Assembly: GCF_947507565.1 (NCBI RefSeq)
Contig: NC_089182.1
Location: forward strand, 3,038,001-3,102,000
Source of the DNA: Oscarella lobularis
Lineage: Eukaryota; Porifera; Homoscleromorpha; Homosclerophorida; Oscarellidae
Direction: 5' to 3'
Length of the DNA: 64,000 nucleotides
Numbering within the stretch: the first letter of the stretch is position 1; each line of letters opens with the position of its first letter. Below, one piece after another: positions 53,662 to 64,000 of the stretch. The translations under genes and the position numbers were made by a program. Below the pieces are notes generated by a model, which was not told where the DNA came from, ran no database searches, and saw only the letters and a list, made by a program, of their open reading frames with translations.

Positions 53662-56600
53662 CTAATTCAGTGGAGCTAGCTTAAAGCGTTGGGTCGAGTC
53701 GATATCAAGAAAAAAGGGCCCAATCTGACCGGGTTCGAACGTCGACGGAATTATGTTGAAAATGCACGGCGGCACGTTTCCTTTCTCAAGCACCGTATAC
53801 CCGTACCTAGGAAAAAATAAATTTTTCTCTTTTATCTCCTACTGTATTAGCCTCTAAATAACCTGTACGCTCCAGAGCTTGTTTTTCCAATTGAGGGATC
53901 AGTTGGCGTCGACAGAATGGGAATCACCTGAAATCCAACAGAGTATTCCCTACAATCGTTCATACATTTATAACTGTTATTGACAACGCCGCTTATTACG
54001 CTACTTTGGGGCTCGCAATTCAATTCTCAGCTGGCACGGATCCTTCCCAAGCAAGTTAATTTGAAAGCTTGGATTCTTTGAGTGCGTCGCAGGATAATTC
54101 GGACAGCCGCCAGCAGTCTCTCTAGTCCATTCCCCTTTCACCTATTTTCCACACAAAGTCTATATATATAAATACTAGAGCTACCCCCTTACCCTGTCGT
54201 GATGCTTGTACGGATCACTGATAGGCGTCAACTTCGCTGGCATCGTTGAAAACACCTGAGTTTTTTGATCAAGTAGGAAGAAAACTACCGTTAATTTATT
54301 AAGTCAAACCGTAAGCGTGTAGTGAATCGTGTGGACCATTTCAAATTGTGCCACAACCAGCGTATAGTGAGTCAAGCCCATAGGGATCTTGTTAAGCTTC
54401 ACCAAATAGTGAGGACTATTTATCTTCGTTCCTTGATGCTCCGGATTTTCTTTATAAAACAGGCTCGCTTAGAAACGACTTGGTGAGTTGAACTACCATA
54501 CCAAGAAAGTAAACTTTTCCGTCCTGACGAAAAACGTGGACCGTGATGTACTCTTCATTTTCAGCGAAGTCTTGCTAAAGAATTCAATTGCACCACTCAC
54601 ACCGTCCAACCAACTAAGCTCTTACTCTGTTTGTTATGTGTCTTGAGAGAAGAATCCAAACGGCAGCGTGCTGATCCGCATTTTTCACTTCAAGTCTGTA
54701 CTGCGGGTTTTTGCCTAGAAACACGTAGAGCACACGAGTCGTCGATTCAATGCTAGACACCCACCAAGTGAGTAGGCGTCTTTAATAGCCTCCGCTCCTG
54801 TTGGCTTAGGCCACGTTCTGCAGCGTCAATCGATTGTCAATAGGAAATATTTTAATTCTTCTTACGCGTGTCTCAATGTTTTGTGCGAAAACAATTTCGG
54901 ATCCCAGTTCATATAGACGACGTCGTAAAAATGACACAGCGTATCCCAGTCCATCCAGAAGACGCCTTAGAAGGACGACTCAAACCCAAACATCAACTAT
55001 TTGAAGAGGAAACTAGAAACATACCGTTGTCCGTTTCGAGAGCGCGGTTTCGATCGTAATTCAAGGCTTTGCGCAACGCCGGAGTCCAGCTCTGCGTGTC
55101 ATTCTCCGAAAATCGACCCTGAATGTGAATAAGGGCCCCCGCTAGTGCTGTAACCCAGGCGCAACGCTCAAACTACCTTCCATCGCAAGTGACTCCACGG
55201 ATTCTTTAACTGAATCATCATTTTGTCCTACGGTTTTTTTTTGCTAAGAGTGCACAACAAATGAAGGCAAAGACTGTTTTCTCACTTGGACGCGTCGGAC
55301 GTCCAGGACGGCGTAAGCGTGGGTCGACACTAAGCCTGTTCGTTCGGCATCGGCATCGTTTATTTCTCCGGTTGCAGCTGTGATCAGAATGTCGCCTAGG
55401 GGGAAAAAATGAAAAAGGTTTTTTGCACACGGTAACTTCACCTGTTCTTAGGCCATCTTCCATTCGACGAAATTGCGTTTCTGCGTTGAAGTCCTTGCTT
55501 CCGAGCTTGATACGAACTCGTTCGGGTATCCAGCCAGTTAGCGCATATAGATCAATATTCTAAAAGGCATTTAATCGAAAGAGTTCTTCGACACCGCGCT
55601 TCCTACGCACGGAATTTGATCCAGGAAAATCATAGCCTCCCATTACCTAAACCATTTGCTGTTGTTGTTGAAAAGAAACGGACTATCATTTACAATACTT
55701 TCATGTAAGCTTTCTCGAGAATGCTGACCCAGAATTCGTTGGGATTTTGTGAGTAGGAGCACATAAGTTCGCCGTACTTGTTCAAAGGCAAAAAATCGTC
55801 AACAATGATCTGAAACAATAAAGTTTCATTTTCTTGCATTCCAGTGCGCTCTGCACACCTACCTTTCGGTGAACGCCGTTCAGCCACAACTTCACCATGT
55901 ACTTTCCACTGGGATTATAAACGGGACGACCGTGTCTGTCTTGGGGATAGAGACACCTAGCATAAAGAGAGAGAGAAAAAAAAATAATACTGGCTCGGAA
56001 AACTATGTAGGTTGTGCCTAGTCCTACTTTGTGATAAGCTGCTTTTTGAACTTTCTCTCAAACGAGGCTGTTATTGCCAACGATGCGACGAACGAACAAT
56101 CCGATACGACGGTCTGAATAAAAAGAAGAGTTTTGAAAACGATTTCGCAGGACGGAGTCAAGATAAGAAAACCTGTCGTATGCTGTCACTTGAGATGGCG
56201 ACGATCATTTTGGGATCACTGCATACGTCGGAGGGTCTAGAGGAGACAATGAGCCCCTGTACTTTTCTCAAGCCTTTACCTTATCCATTTATCAAAATTC
56301 TTCTTCTGTTTTGGCGCTAGAAGCAACTTGCCGTCTTGGTCTCTAACACAAACATTCTTGCCATAATGCCATATTCTGTAACTCTCCCACTCTCTCTCAC
56401 TCACTCAAACATATCCATGTAGGCGAATCGCTCTTTTAGGTCTGTCTCCAAAAACGGCGGGAAAACCTTTCCATTAATCCTACTCGTCGTCCTGCCAACG
56501 AAAAGGTCGTTTAGCACATAATCTAAGCAATAAATCGCCGACTGACTTCAAAACCCCCCTCTCCTCCACAGTCAGTCCTCCTTCCCTGTGAGCTGGTCTT

Positions 56601-57518
56601 CCTGACCCCGACGAAACACCGACGCTTGGACCAGGATGAGGAGACGAGAGACGAGGAGGATGAGATGGCGGCGGCGGCGGCGACGAGGCTTCCAGAAGCG
56701 GCGTGTTCGGAATGTCGGGAAGCTTCAAATTCTCCAGGGCTTTGCTCGTTTTCAAAGTCTCGGCTCTAGCACGTCAGATGACGTCAAAAATAGAATCCCG
56801 TGCAGCGGACGAACTACAACCTGCTCATTGCTTCTCTAGCTAATTTTGCGAGCTGAGCTTGGCTCTTTGAATTCGCGGCGGTTTTTCTCTATTTAATTAA
56901 AAAATGCTAGATTGGTTTTGCGAGTAGAGTACGGAATCTCAACCGCTTCAAGGCACATTTCAGCCGCATTCAAATACATTTCCAACGCCTCGTCCGTCTG
57001 GCCTTTTTCTTCCAAGCCGATGGCATCTTGCAGCATGAACAAGCAACGCTGCTCTATTCCCTGCAAATGTCAATATAAGAAATATCGTTTGGTCCCCATA
57101 AACAAGTCAGCGGGATTATAGCAGAGCCAAGAACGGGTATATTAAAAGCTCACGCTTCTTAGATATCTTAGAAAAAGACTAAGGGTCCTTACGTCTTGAC
57201 GAGAGACCGACTCCGAGCGACGATCTAATCAAAAAGCGAGTGGATCGCGAAACGAAGGACGCGAGTCTTTCCGTCCGTACTTGATCGACGATCGGCGACG
57301 ATTGCGCGCAGTTCTTGGGCTCTCGTCAGGTACGAATGGGCGGTGCGTGCGTATTCCGCTTCGTAGTCGCGATTCGCGGCGAGGACGCGCTGAAGGCACT
57401 TGTACGCCTCCAGGTACAGTTGAGAGGCGTCGTATGCGTCTTCCCTTTGATCGGCAATTACCGCTTGACTTGCCAGGGAGCTGGCAGACGCGAGAAGGTC
57501 TGGAATCGAAGGTTCCAT
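53662..57518 (-). CDS. CAPN7: calpain-7, MIT-domain cysteine protease
   Basis: Cytosolic papain-like protease that in animals binds ESCRT-III through its N-terminal MIT domains. The gene has about twenty small exons. The first exon, from ATG 57518, encodes MIT-1 (helical; [19 protein letters not shown]). A second MIT exon lies near 56920-57062. A Pro-rich linker (56540-56750) leads to the catalytic core. Catalytic residues are visible: Cys in [10 protein letters not shown] (codon 56096-56098), His in [11 protein letters not shown] (55319-55321) and Asn in [10 protein letters not shown] (55201-55203). [10 protein letters not shown] and [10 protein letters not shown] are typical of CAPN7. Two C2-like calpain domains follow and the protein ends with a conserved [17 protein letters not shown] segment and a TAG at 53662-53664. 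All three active-site residues being present predicts an active protease. Confidence 0.93.
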
Positions 57519-57576
57519 GAGCGAGGTAACGTGCGCGCTGACAATAAATACATTCCACCAAATTATTAAAAAAATA
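57519..57576. other. 58-bp spacer between NADK2 stop and CAPN7 start (same strand)
   Basis: The NADK2 stop (57577-57579) and the CAPN7 ATG (57518) are only 58 bp apart on the minus strand. No canonical AATAAA was seen on the coding strand within it (only TTTAATAAT). It must hold the NADK2 3' UTR and the CAPN7 5' UTR. Confidence 0.6.
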
Positions 57577-59285
57577 TTAGATTAATTCTACGGTTAGTAG
57601 AGCATCTTTTTCGTTCATTTCAAGCGTAGCCGATGCTCCGTCGTTAAAAGGACATGACCATCCGGCGTCGACTACTAAGCGAGCATCTTTGCACCTCGAA
57701 CGAACTTGAATTCTACAAAGCATAGATGCCACGTGCTGAGGTTTTCTCTTTATGTCTTACCTTTCAGCAATTCCATACGGCTCTTTCAAGCCAAATATCC
57801 CTATAGGCACTACTAGAGTCATTTGCAGGCTGCAAGAAATGTACTCCACCTTTTGCTATGCAATCTCTCACGGCAAATGCCATCCTCATTTCACTGGGAT
57901 CATATACAAGCGATCTATTGTGCTTTTCACACACTACAGAAAAAACACTGTTTTCCTAGTAGTGCGAATACTCCTCTCGTACCTTCCTGGACAAACTGAG
58001 ACGAAAGATTCTGAACACCAGCTAGACAACTTAGCGATTGAGGGCGGCAGCAAACACTTTCTAAATCAATCACCTGCTTCGAGAACTTTTTGAACTTGAC
58101 TGTCCGTCACGCGGCCAATATTGTATGCCCTAAGCACGTGTATTGTCTAAGTAGAAAAAAAGGATCGTGCTTCTAACCAAGCAGTTGATCCTGATCCTGT
58201 ACAGACAACCATGCCAGAGCTCTTCTGTTTTCTTCTATCTCCGCCATTGATGACCACTTCAAGATAAGACGTTCTATAAATAATAATAACAGTGGAGCGA
58301 TCCTTTCTCAGTAAACAAAAATCTACTGTGAAGGATCCGACTCTCCAAGGAAAACCTCATTCAACGCCAAAACGAAGGGTTGCTTGTTTCGTCCTATGCT
58401 TGCACCAATATCAGTGACGTCAACTCGAATTCTCTGCCGAAGTTTCCACCTGTGCAATTGACTAATCAGATACACCGCCAAAGACGCTACGTATTATTTT
58501 ACCTAAAGCGATCTTCAAATACTGCAGTCAAATCGTCTTGAACGTTAACGCCTTCTTTTCGCACCATGCACAGTTGACCTTGAGATCTGAAAATCAAAAG
58601 GGAGATGTCTAGTCTGGATAATTCCTGATCGTTTTTCTGCACCTCTGAGGATCGGTATTAATGCCAATAAGAGGTTTTCTTTTGTTCGGTATTTTTGCGG
58701 CGGTCAATAGCATCGTACCGTCACCTAAGCACGTGCTTCCTCATTTTTAATCGATTTATCTTAATTAATTAATTAATTAATTAATTAATTAATTAATTAA
58801 ATCCAGTGATCCGCTTACGTGTGTGCAGTACGTCGTACGACTTACCTCCAGCAGAAACAACGACATCAGCCCATCGAACATCGTCCCCTCTGTAGTTATG
58901 CTGCTGCCTTATTCGCGTATTCAATCGACGACAACTGCAAGGAGATGAGACTCTTTTTTAGCTTGCAAGCAGATGCGTAGCTTATTTGCTCACGCACTCG
59001 AAAAAGTCGATTATTTCGCCCAGAGTCTGTCGATGAGCTTCGTGTCGGCGACGTATCTCAGCGTAATTCGAGCCTCTCGACCTCAACTGATAAAGCGAAA
59101 GTAGCCAAATCCTCTATCGAACGAACAGTTCCACTCACGGCATTCTCGAACTCGATTTCGCTGAGCGTCGCGCTGTATTGGCTCCGATCGTACTCGTAGC
59201 GTGTCGACTTGTGCACGACGAGCACGTTGCGCGCGTCGGCGATCATGCCGCAGAGCAGACGACGGCTCGTGAAGCCTTTTCGCAT
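57577..59285 (-). CDS. NADK2: NAD kinase 2, mitochondrial type
   Basis: Phosphorylates NAD+ to NADP+ in mitochondria. The start at 59285 gives an Arg-rich, acid-free N-terminus (MRKGFTSRRLLCG), suitable for a mitochondrial presequence, followed by VVHKSTRYEYDR, a NADK2 landmark. The gene has about ten exons with short introns. The catalytic GGDGTMLL motif is split by a phase-1 intron (exon end near 58852; next exon starts near 58727). KPLIGINTDP, RQRIRV and ALNEVFLGESDPS match the family in order. The C-terminus has VRSRCKDARLVVDAG and FNDGASATL, then TAA at 57577-57579. Confidence 0.9.
58761..58800. repeat. (TTAA)n microsatellite in an NADK2 intron
   Basis: About ten TTAA units inside the intron that interrupts the GGDG motif; the longest simple repeat in the window. 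Confidence 0.9.
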
Positions 59286-59330
59286 GACGCGCAGTCGCAG
59301 ACCGAAGGCGGAGTCGTCGAAGAAAAAACT
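59286..59330. promoter_or_regulatory. 45-bp head-to-head spacer, NADK2 (-) / MED8 (+)
   Basis: The start codons of the two divergent genes are 45 bp apart (59285 and 59331). 5' UTRs and promoter elements must overlap, and the core promoter may lie partly in the opposite gene's first exon. No TATA box seen. Confidence 0.65.
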
Positions 59331-60058
59331 ATGGACGCCACTCTGTCGTCGCTCGTCGGTCGAATTCAGGACATAAAGGGATCCTTATCTAGCCTGATGA
59401 TGAAGTTGGAGAAAGATCAGGCTCAATGGTGAGCGCAGAAGTTTACCAACGATGTTTCCGAACGTTTTTCTCCAGGCCCGTTCTTTTGGATAGCTTTGCG
59501 ACGTTGTCAGGTGCTGCTCGCTTCTATTTGCCGCTTGGCACCGGCAATTTTTTTTGCGCAGGACAAGTGAATATGCTTCTGAAACAGTTGAAAAGCGACA
59601 AGGCTCCGGCTCTGCACAGTAGGGTCGTGTGGCCTTGCAACCTATCGAACAAGGGCGATGAAGAACTCGAGGTTTCGTTCAGATCTAAGCCTCGCTGCTT
59701 TCATTCGATACTGGTCATAGAAAGTAACAGAGGGACGAATTCCTGTCTTCCATCACGAAGTCGGTTAGACCGAGGTACACGTAATGCATCGATTCTGGCT
59801 AATATTGCGTTCTAGTGCCTGATTATCTTCGAACGAAGCTCGACTTGGATCTCGAGAGACAGCAACAAGAGATGGAAGCCGAAGGAGACAAATTGACACC
59901 CGAAGCAGCTAAAGTACAATTTTCTGAGAGCACCAAATTAGAGTCCGTAGTCTGTACCTTTTTAGTTGCAGATCAATCAACTGAATGAGAGGGCAGGCCA
60001 AATACTAGCTACAATCAGTCAATACAGGGAGAACTGGGGAGCTGTGCAGACGTGGTGA
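59331..60058 (+). CDS. MED8: Mediator complex subunit 8
   Basis: Subunit of the Mediator head module that links activators to RNA polymerase II. Exons: 59331-59428, 59476-59510, 59562-59671, 59733-59763, 59816-59913 and 59972-60058 (TGA at 60056-60058). The conserved N-terminal helix (LVGRIQDIKGSLSSLMMKLE), VLLDSFATLSGQVNMLLKQL and the hallmark RIPVFHHEVVPDYLRTK appear in order. The last motif forms only when exons 4 and 5 are joined, which fixes the splice sites. The product is about 150 residues; animal MED8 is longer because of a variable Gln/Gly-rich tail, absent here. An alternative last splice at 60052 would extend the frame into DNA antisense to the next gene; I prefer the plain stop. 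Confidence 0.9.
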
Positions 60059-60172
60059 GCTACGTGACGAATCTATTCCGACTTTCTTTGCTGTACAAAT
60101 CAAATTCCATTGAAAACGAACAATCGATAGGACAGGGAGCTCGTCACATCTTACAAAAGGGGCTCGCTCTTC

Positions 60173-63100
60173 TTACTTGGCCCCAAATTTTTCTTCCCAC
60201 TGCCTTGCCAAACCGTGCTTCTTTACCTTAGGAACAGCCTGCTGCTTTGCCTAAACAAAAAGTCTTGTTTAATTAAATACAAAACGGAGAACCTGCACAC
60301 GCTACGCTACCTTTCGTTCTTCCTCCTCCTTTTCCTGTTGACGTTTTCTCTCTTCCTCCTATACAATTTTCGCTAGTGTCCCCAAGTGGCGCGCCCTCCT
60401 CCTAACCTTTTCCCTCTCTTCTTCCTCACGCTGACGCGCTAAGTGCTCTTCCATCTTCTTCACCTCTTGCTCTCGCGCCGCCAGCTCTTCTGCGCGCTTC
60501 TTTTGCTCTTCTTCAAATTCCTGCTGCCGCCGCAGTATCTCCGCTTCTTCTCGCTAGAGCCAGTACACCAATAGACAAAGGTATCCCACCCCAGCCAAGA
60601 ACAAAAACGTACTCGTCGTCTTTCCATCGCCTCTTCACGTTCTTTCCTAAAATATCGAAGTTGAAGTGCATCATCGCAACGTGCACATGCATAGGTTGTG
60701 ACCTGGACGCAGCGCTTTCTTTCGTCGGCGCTACTGCTTCTTCCCACCTAGCTGCTAATCCTCGACGACCCTTTACGCCTCCCGCCTTGAGAAACAAGCG
60801 AGAAGTGCAAAGTGAATGACGAAAATTATTTCTAAACACCTTCTGAGGACTCTCCGTCTCCGTTTTTGACTCGGATCCTTCCTTTGTCGTCTGGGCATCT
60901 ATCTTAGGCTCGGCTTCAGGCGTTTTTTCCTCCTCTTTTGGCTCTTCAATTTTGTCCTCCTGGACGACTTGTTCGTCTTTTTTAGCCTCGTCAATTCGCT
61001 TCCTCTCCTCCTCCTCGAACGCCGCCTTTGCTTTTTTCTCTGCTTCTTCTAATATCTTCGCCTCTTCCCTAGCCTTGGCCTCCTCCTGTTCGCGTTGTTC
61101 TTTCACTTTTTCCTGCCACCTTCTCTTTTCTGCCTCTATTTCAGCAGCAGCCTTCTTCGCCGCCGCTTCCTTCGACTCCTTCGTCTCGGCCTCGAGTTTT
61201 TTCTCTGATTCTTCCCACTCCAGGTCTATCTCGGCCATAAGCTGCCGTTGCAACGCCTCCTTTTCCCGACGCTTTTCTTCTTCTTGCTGTTTCTTATGAA
61301 GGAGGACAGTCATAGAGTCATGAGGTACCCTAAAGAGCAGTTCATCATAGTTCATTGACACGAAACCACTAGTTTGTTCGTTCGTTCGTCCTACAGTCGT
61401 TTCTTTTCACCAGTCTCGCTTTCGACTTCCTGAATCGATCTGGCGGGATCGACAGTGTTGTCTTGTCTGTCATACTCGTCGCTTCACATAAAAAACAGTT
61501 TGTGATATACTTTGCACGCTTAGTTACCATCAGGATTCCTGTACCTGCCGTACGTCTTATAAACGTCTGGAGAAACGCTAAATTTAACGTGACCTTCCTG
61601 CGATTTCTTCCTCTCGCCCTCTTTTTCCAGCTTTTCGAGCTCAGTTTTCTCAATCACGTCCAGACCGTGCCTTTTACAACATAGATATTGATCAAAATGC
61701 GCATCTAGTACGACTCTAGTGCACCTTGGCTTTCGGTGTTCTTCCCTAATGATCTCAATTTCAGCTTTGAGAGGATCGACGTTTGGATCTTTTCTCTCAT
61801 ACTCGTCCCTACAGAGGTTGTCAAACGTCAGTCTCGTTCCAAGGCCCTTCTCTTTAGGACCTGCTATAGGTAGGAAAAAATTCGGTGGGAGAAGCGGCAA
61901 ACTTCACGTGACTCTCGTCTTGACTCTTCTTCCGTTCGTTCTCTTCTTGTAGACTCTGAAGTTGGCGTTTCTCGACGTCGTCTAGACCATGTCTTCAATC
62001 AAAATGCGTAATATACATATTAGGGAACCAAGGTGTTCTTAAAGTGCACACACCGTGGATGACCGTGCTCATCTCGAATGACCTCAAGCTCGGCTTTGGA
62101 AGGATCAACGGTCGGATCCTTTCTGTCGTACACTTCCCTAAAGAGGAGTAGAGAATGTTTTCGCGTTAGGAACGGCTTCTACTCACTTGCTATACGTCAA
62201 TACGACGTCCGTTTCTTCGCTGAACTTTACGTGGGCCTCGTCTTTCATCGCTTCCATTTCTCGTTCAATGCGATCGAGTTCGCGTCGTTCGATGCTGTCG
62301 AGACCGTGTCTAAAAACTCGAAAATAAAACCACAGGAATGAGGGAAAGATCAGTGTTCTTACTTTGGCGTTATTCCCTCCTCTCGAATGACTTCGATTTC
62401 AGCTCTTTGAGGATCAACAGTGCTATCTCTTCTCTCGTAATCCTCACTAAAATGTACGCACACTAAAAGCCTAGGAACTAGCCAAAGTAATTCCTCTAAA
62501 AAAGGGTCCCACCCGCCTATAGATTGATAAGAAGGCATCGTTTACGTATATCAACAAACCTGCTATATGTCTCAGCCGTCGTCTCAATCTGAGAATCGCT
62601 CATAAATCTCACGTGGTGCTGCCCAGCGCCTTTCTCATCCCCACCCTCTTTCACCGGACTCGAAAACGAGTCCGACTCAAAGGGATTATCGCCACTTTTC
62701 TCCTCCTCCGTCGCAGGCGCCAAACTCCCAACAGGAGCAAAGGGATCCTTGGCTTCCTTGCTCGACGAACCGCTTGCAAACGAATCCTCAAACGCGTCCG
62801 ATTTAACGCTAAACGGATCGTCAGTCGGTAGCGATCGAGAGGAAGCAAACGGATCCGTCTCGCTCGAATCCTGATCCTTCACCGCCGTCGCCGTCTCCGC
62901 AAACGGATCCTGACCAAACGGATCCTCCTGAGCGCCCGACGACTTAGCCGCAAAAGGATCGTTGAACGGATCCTTTGTCGGATTGAAGGGATCGTCGCTA
63001 GCGTTGCCGCCGTCGCCGCCGCCGCCGCCGGTGTCCCCTACAAACGGATCGCTCGTTTTGAAGGGATCCTGAAAGGGATCCGACTCCTTGAAGGGATCCT

Positions 63101-64000
63101 CTTCGAACGGTTCGACGCTCGTGCTGCTCCCTAAGCTCGTAACGCTGACAGCGCTCTCGCGTCGATCGAGAACAAAGGCGTCGGATGCGAACGGATTGTC
63201 TTCGGACGGCGGACTGACATTTCGATTCGACGAACCAAAAGCGTCGTCGGCCGACGCGGAAGAATTCGTCGTCGGTTCTTTTCCGAAAAATCCGCCGGGC
63301 TTTTTCGACGAGAACGTCATCCATTTTCCTCGTTTGATGCTGCCTTTCGATGTCGCGCTTTTTCCGTCCGCTTGAGCGTTGTCATCGTCTGGTATTGAAA
63401 CTGGTGTCGGTGCTTCTGCTGATTGTTCTGGGGTTGTCGTGTCGGTTGGAGTTTCTTCTGTGGGAGGGGTCGTGATGGCTGGATCCTCTTTGGGAGATTC
63501 CGTCGTTTCGGGTGCAGCAACTTGTTCGTTTGAAAACGAAATTCCTTTTCGTATCTTAGAAAGGAAAACGTTACTAGCAACGCTAGACGAGATCGATACA
63601 GTACCTGCTCTGGTAGAAGAGCAATCACGTCGAGAAGAGATGGTAACTGATTGCCTAAAGATATAAACAATTGCACGCCGAATCCCGCAATCATTCCCAC
63701 CGCGGTGCTAACCGGCTTTGAGAAAACGCATCAGGTGCGTCGCAATAACGAATTCGTTGACCGTCAGCTGCCCATCGTGATCGTAGTCAGACAAATTCCT
63801 ATAGCGAAGCAACAGTGTAGAACACGACGACGATTCCCCGCCAAGAGTCGTACCAAACGTGAGCCAAATGTCCGGTGAGTAATTGAGATCTGACGAAGAG
63901 CGGCTTCGCTTCGTTAGCTAGTATAGAAAAAAGAGAATAAAAGGAATAAGTATCTTTTGCTCTGTCTATTTTTTCCTACCAGACAGATAACCGCGTTTTT
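60173..64000 (-). CDS. EH-domain, DPF/NPF-rich endocytic adaptor with tandem repeats and coiled coil (5' truncated)
   Basis: Predicted clathrin-endocytosis scaffold of the EPS15/intersectin type; the N-terminus lies beyond the window. From the right edge, exons >64000-63980, about 63917 downward and two more encode an EH domain (GYLSANEAKPLFVRSQL, then VWNLSDYDHDGQLTVNEF) with its EF-hand Asp residues. A Pro/Thr-rich linker leads to a region (about 63340-62530) with roughly fifteen DPF and several NPF motifs, which bind AP-2 and EH domains. Then come four modules of about 65 residues with the signature YERxDxTVDP (about 62440, 62130, 61805, 61475). A long Lys/Glu/Ala-rich coiled coil (61300-60430) ends in GLARQWEEKFGAK and TAA (60173-60175). 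The join near 61370-61440 is unresolved, and a second gene starting at MSMNYDELLF (61361) is a possible alternative. Confidence 0.78.

Noticed and set aside
1-64000. tRNA or rRNA genes
   Set aside because: I looked for A/B-box-like cloverleaf sequence and conserved rRNA blocks and found none I could support by eye.

Overview
This is a gene-dense eukaryotic window with many short introns (about 45-110 bp, GT-AG, T-rich acceptors). The gene content is animal: vitellogenin-type lipid transfer proteins, SLC34 phosphate transporters, calpain-7, NADK2, MED8, and Ig/FN3/TSP1 receptors. The compactness, the plain lipoproteins without a poly-serine tract, the beta-helix/multi-TM protein and the fucolectin/Ig/TSP1 receptors suggest an early-branching metazoan. 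A sponge, possibly a homoscleromorph such as Oscarella, is my best guess, but this is inference and not a species call.

Layout. 1-16949 holds three large lipid transfer protein (LLTP, vitellogenin-like) genes on the + strand. LLTP-1 is only its 3' end because the window starts inside it; LLTP-2 (3529-9390) is complete in 16 exons; LLTP-3 (11020-16949) is a diverged complete paralogue. A secreted nucleoside hydrolase gene (9517-10479, minus) sits between LLTP-2 and LLTP-3, and a scrambled relic of it follows LLTP-1.

17142-39351 is a tandem array of four type I membrane receptor genes (A-D). Their ectodomain is fucolectin-like (FTP), Ig, TSP1, FTP, Ig, TSP1, Ig, Ig, then one FN3 (A-C) or four FN3 (D), followed by one TM segment and a short tyrosine-bearing tail. 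Broken copies of the LLTP-3 3' end lie upstream of B, C and D, and a fifth receptor remnant follows D. The array grew by a ~5.6 kb step and then an ~11.2 kb two-gene step (A/C and B/D are the sister pairs), with later exon exchange. It is the most interesting part of the window: a possible polymorphic recognition-receptor cluster.

39920-41155 is repeat-like intergenic DNA. 41161-43249 (minus) is a DOMON-domain membrane protein gene, divergent from a single-exon 1238-residue beta-helix/multi-TM protein (43409-47125). Two tandem SLC34 Na/phosphate cotransporter genes follow (47448-49799 and 50814-53286). The right end is a compact housekeeping block: CAPN7 (minus), NADK2 (minus, 58 bp from CAPN7), MED8 (plus, 45 bp from NADK2, head to head) and a 5'-truncated EH-domain endocytic adaptor gene (minus) running off the right edge.

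Exon borders were read by eye from splice signals and reading frame. They are firm for LLTP-2, receptor A, the SLC34 genes and MED8, and approximate elsewhere.
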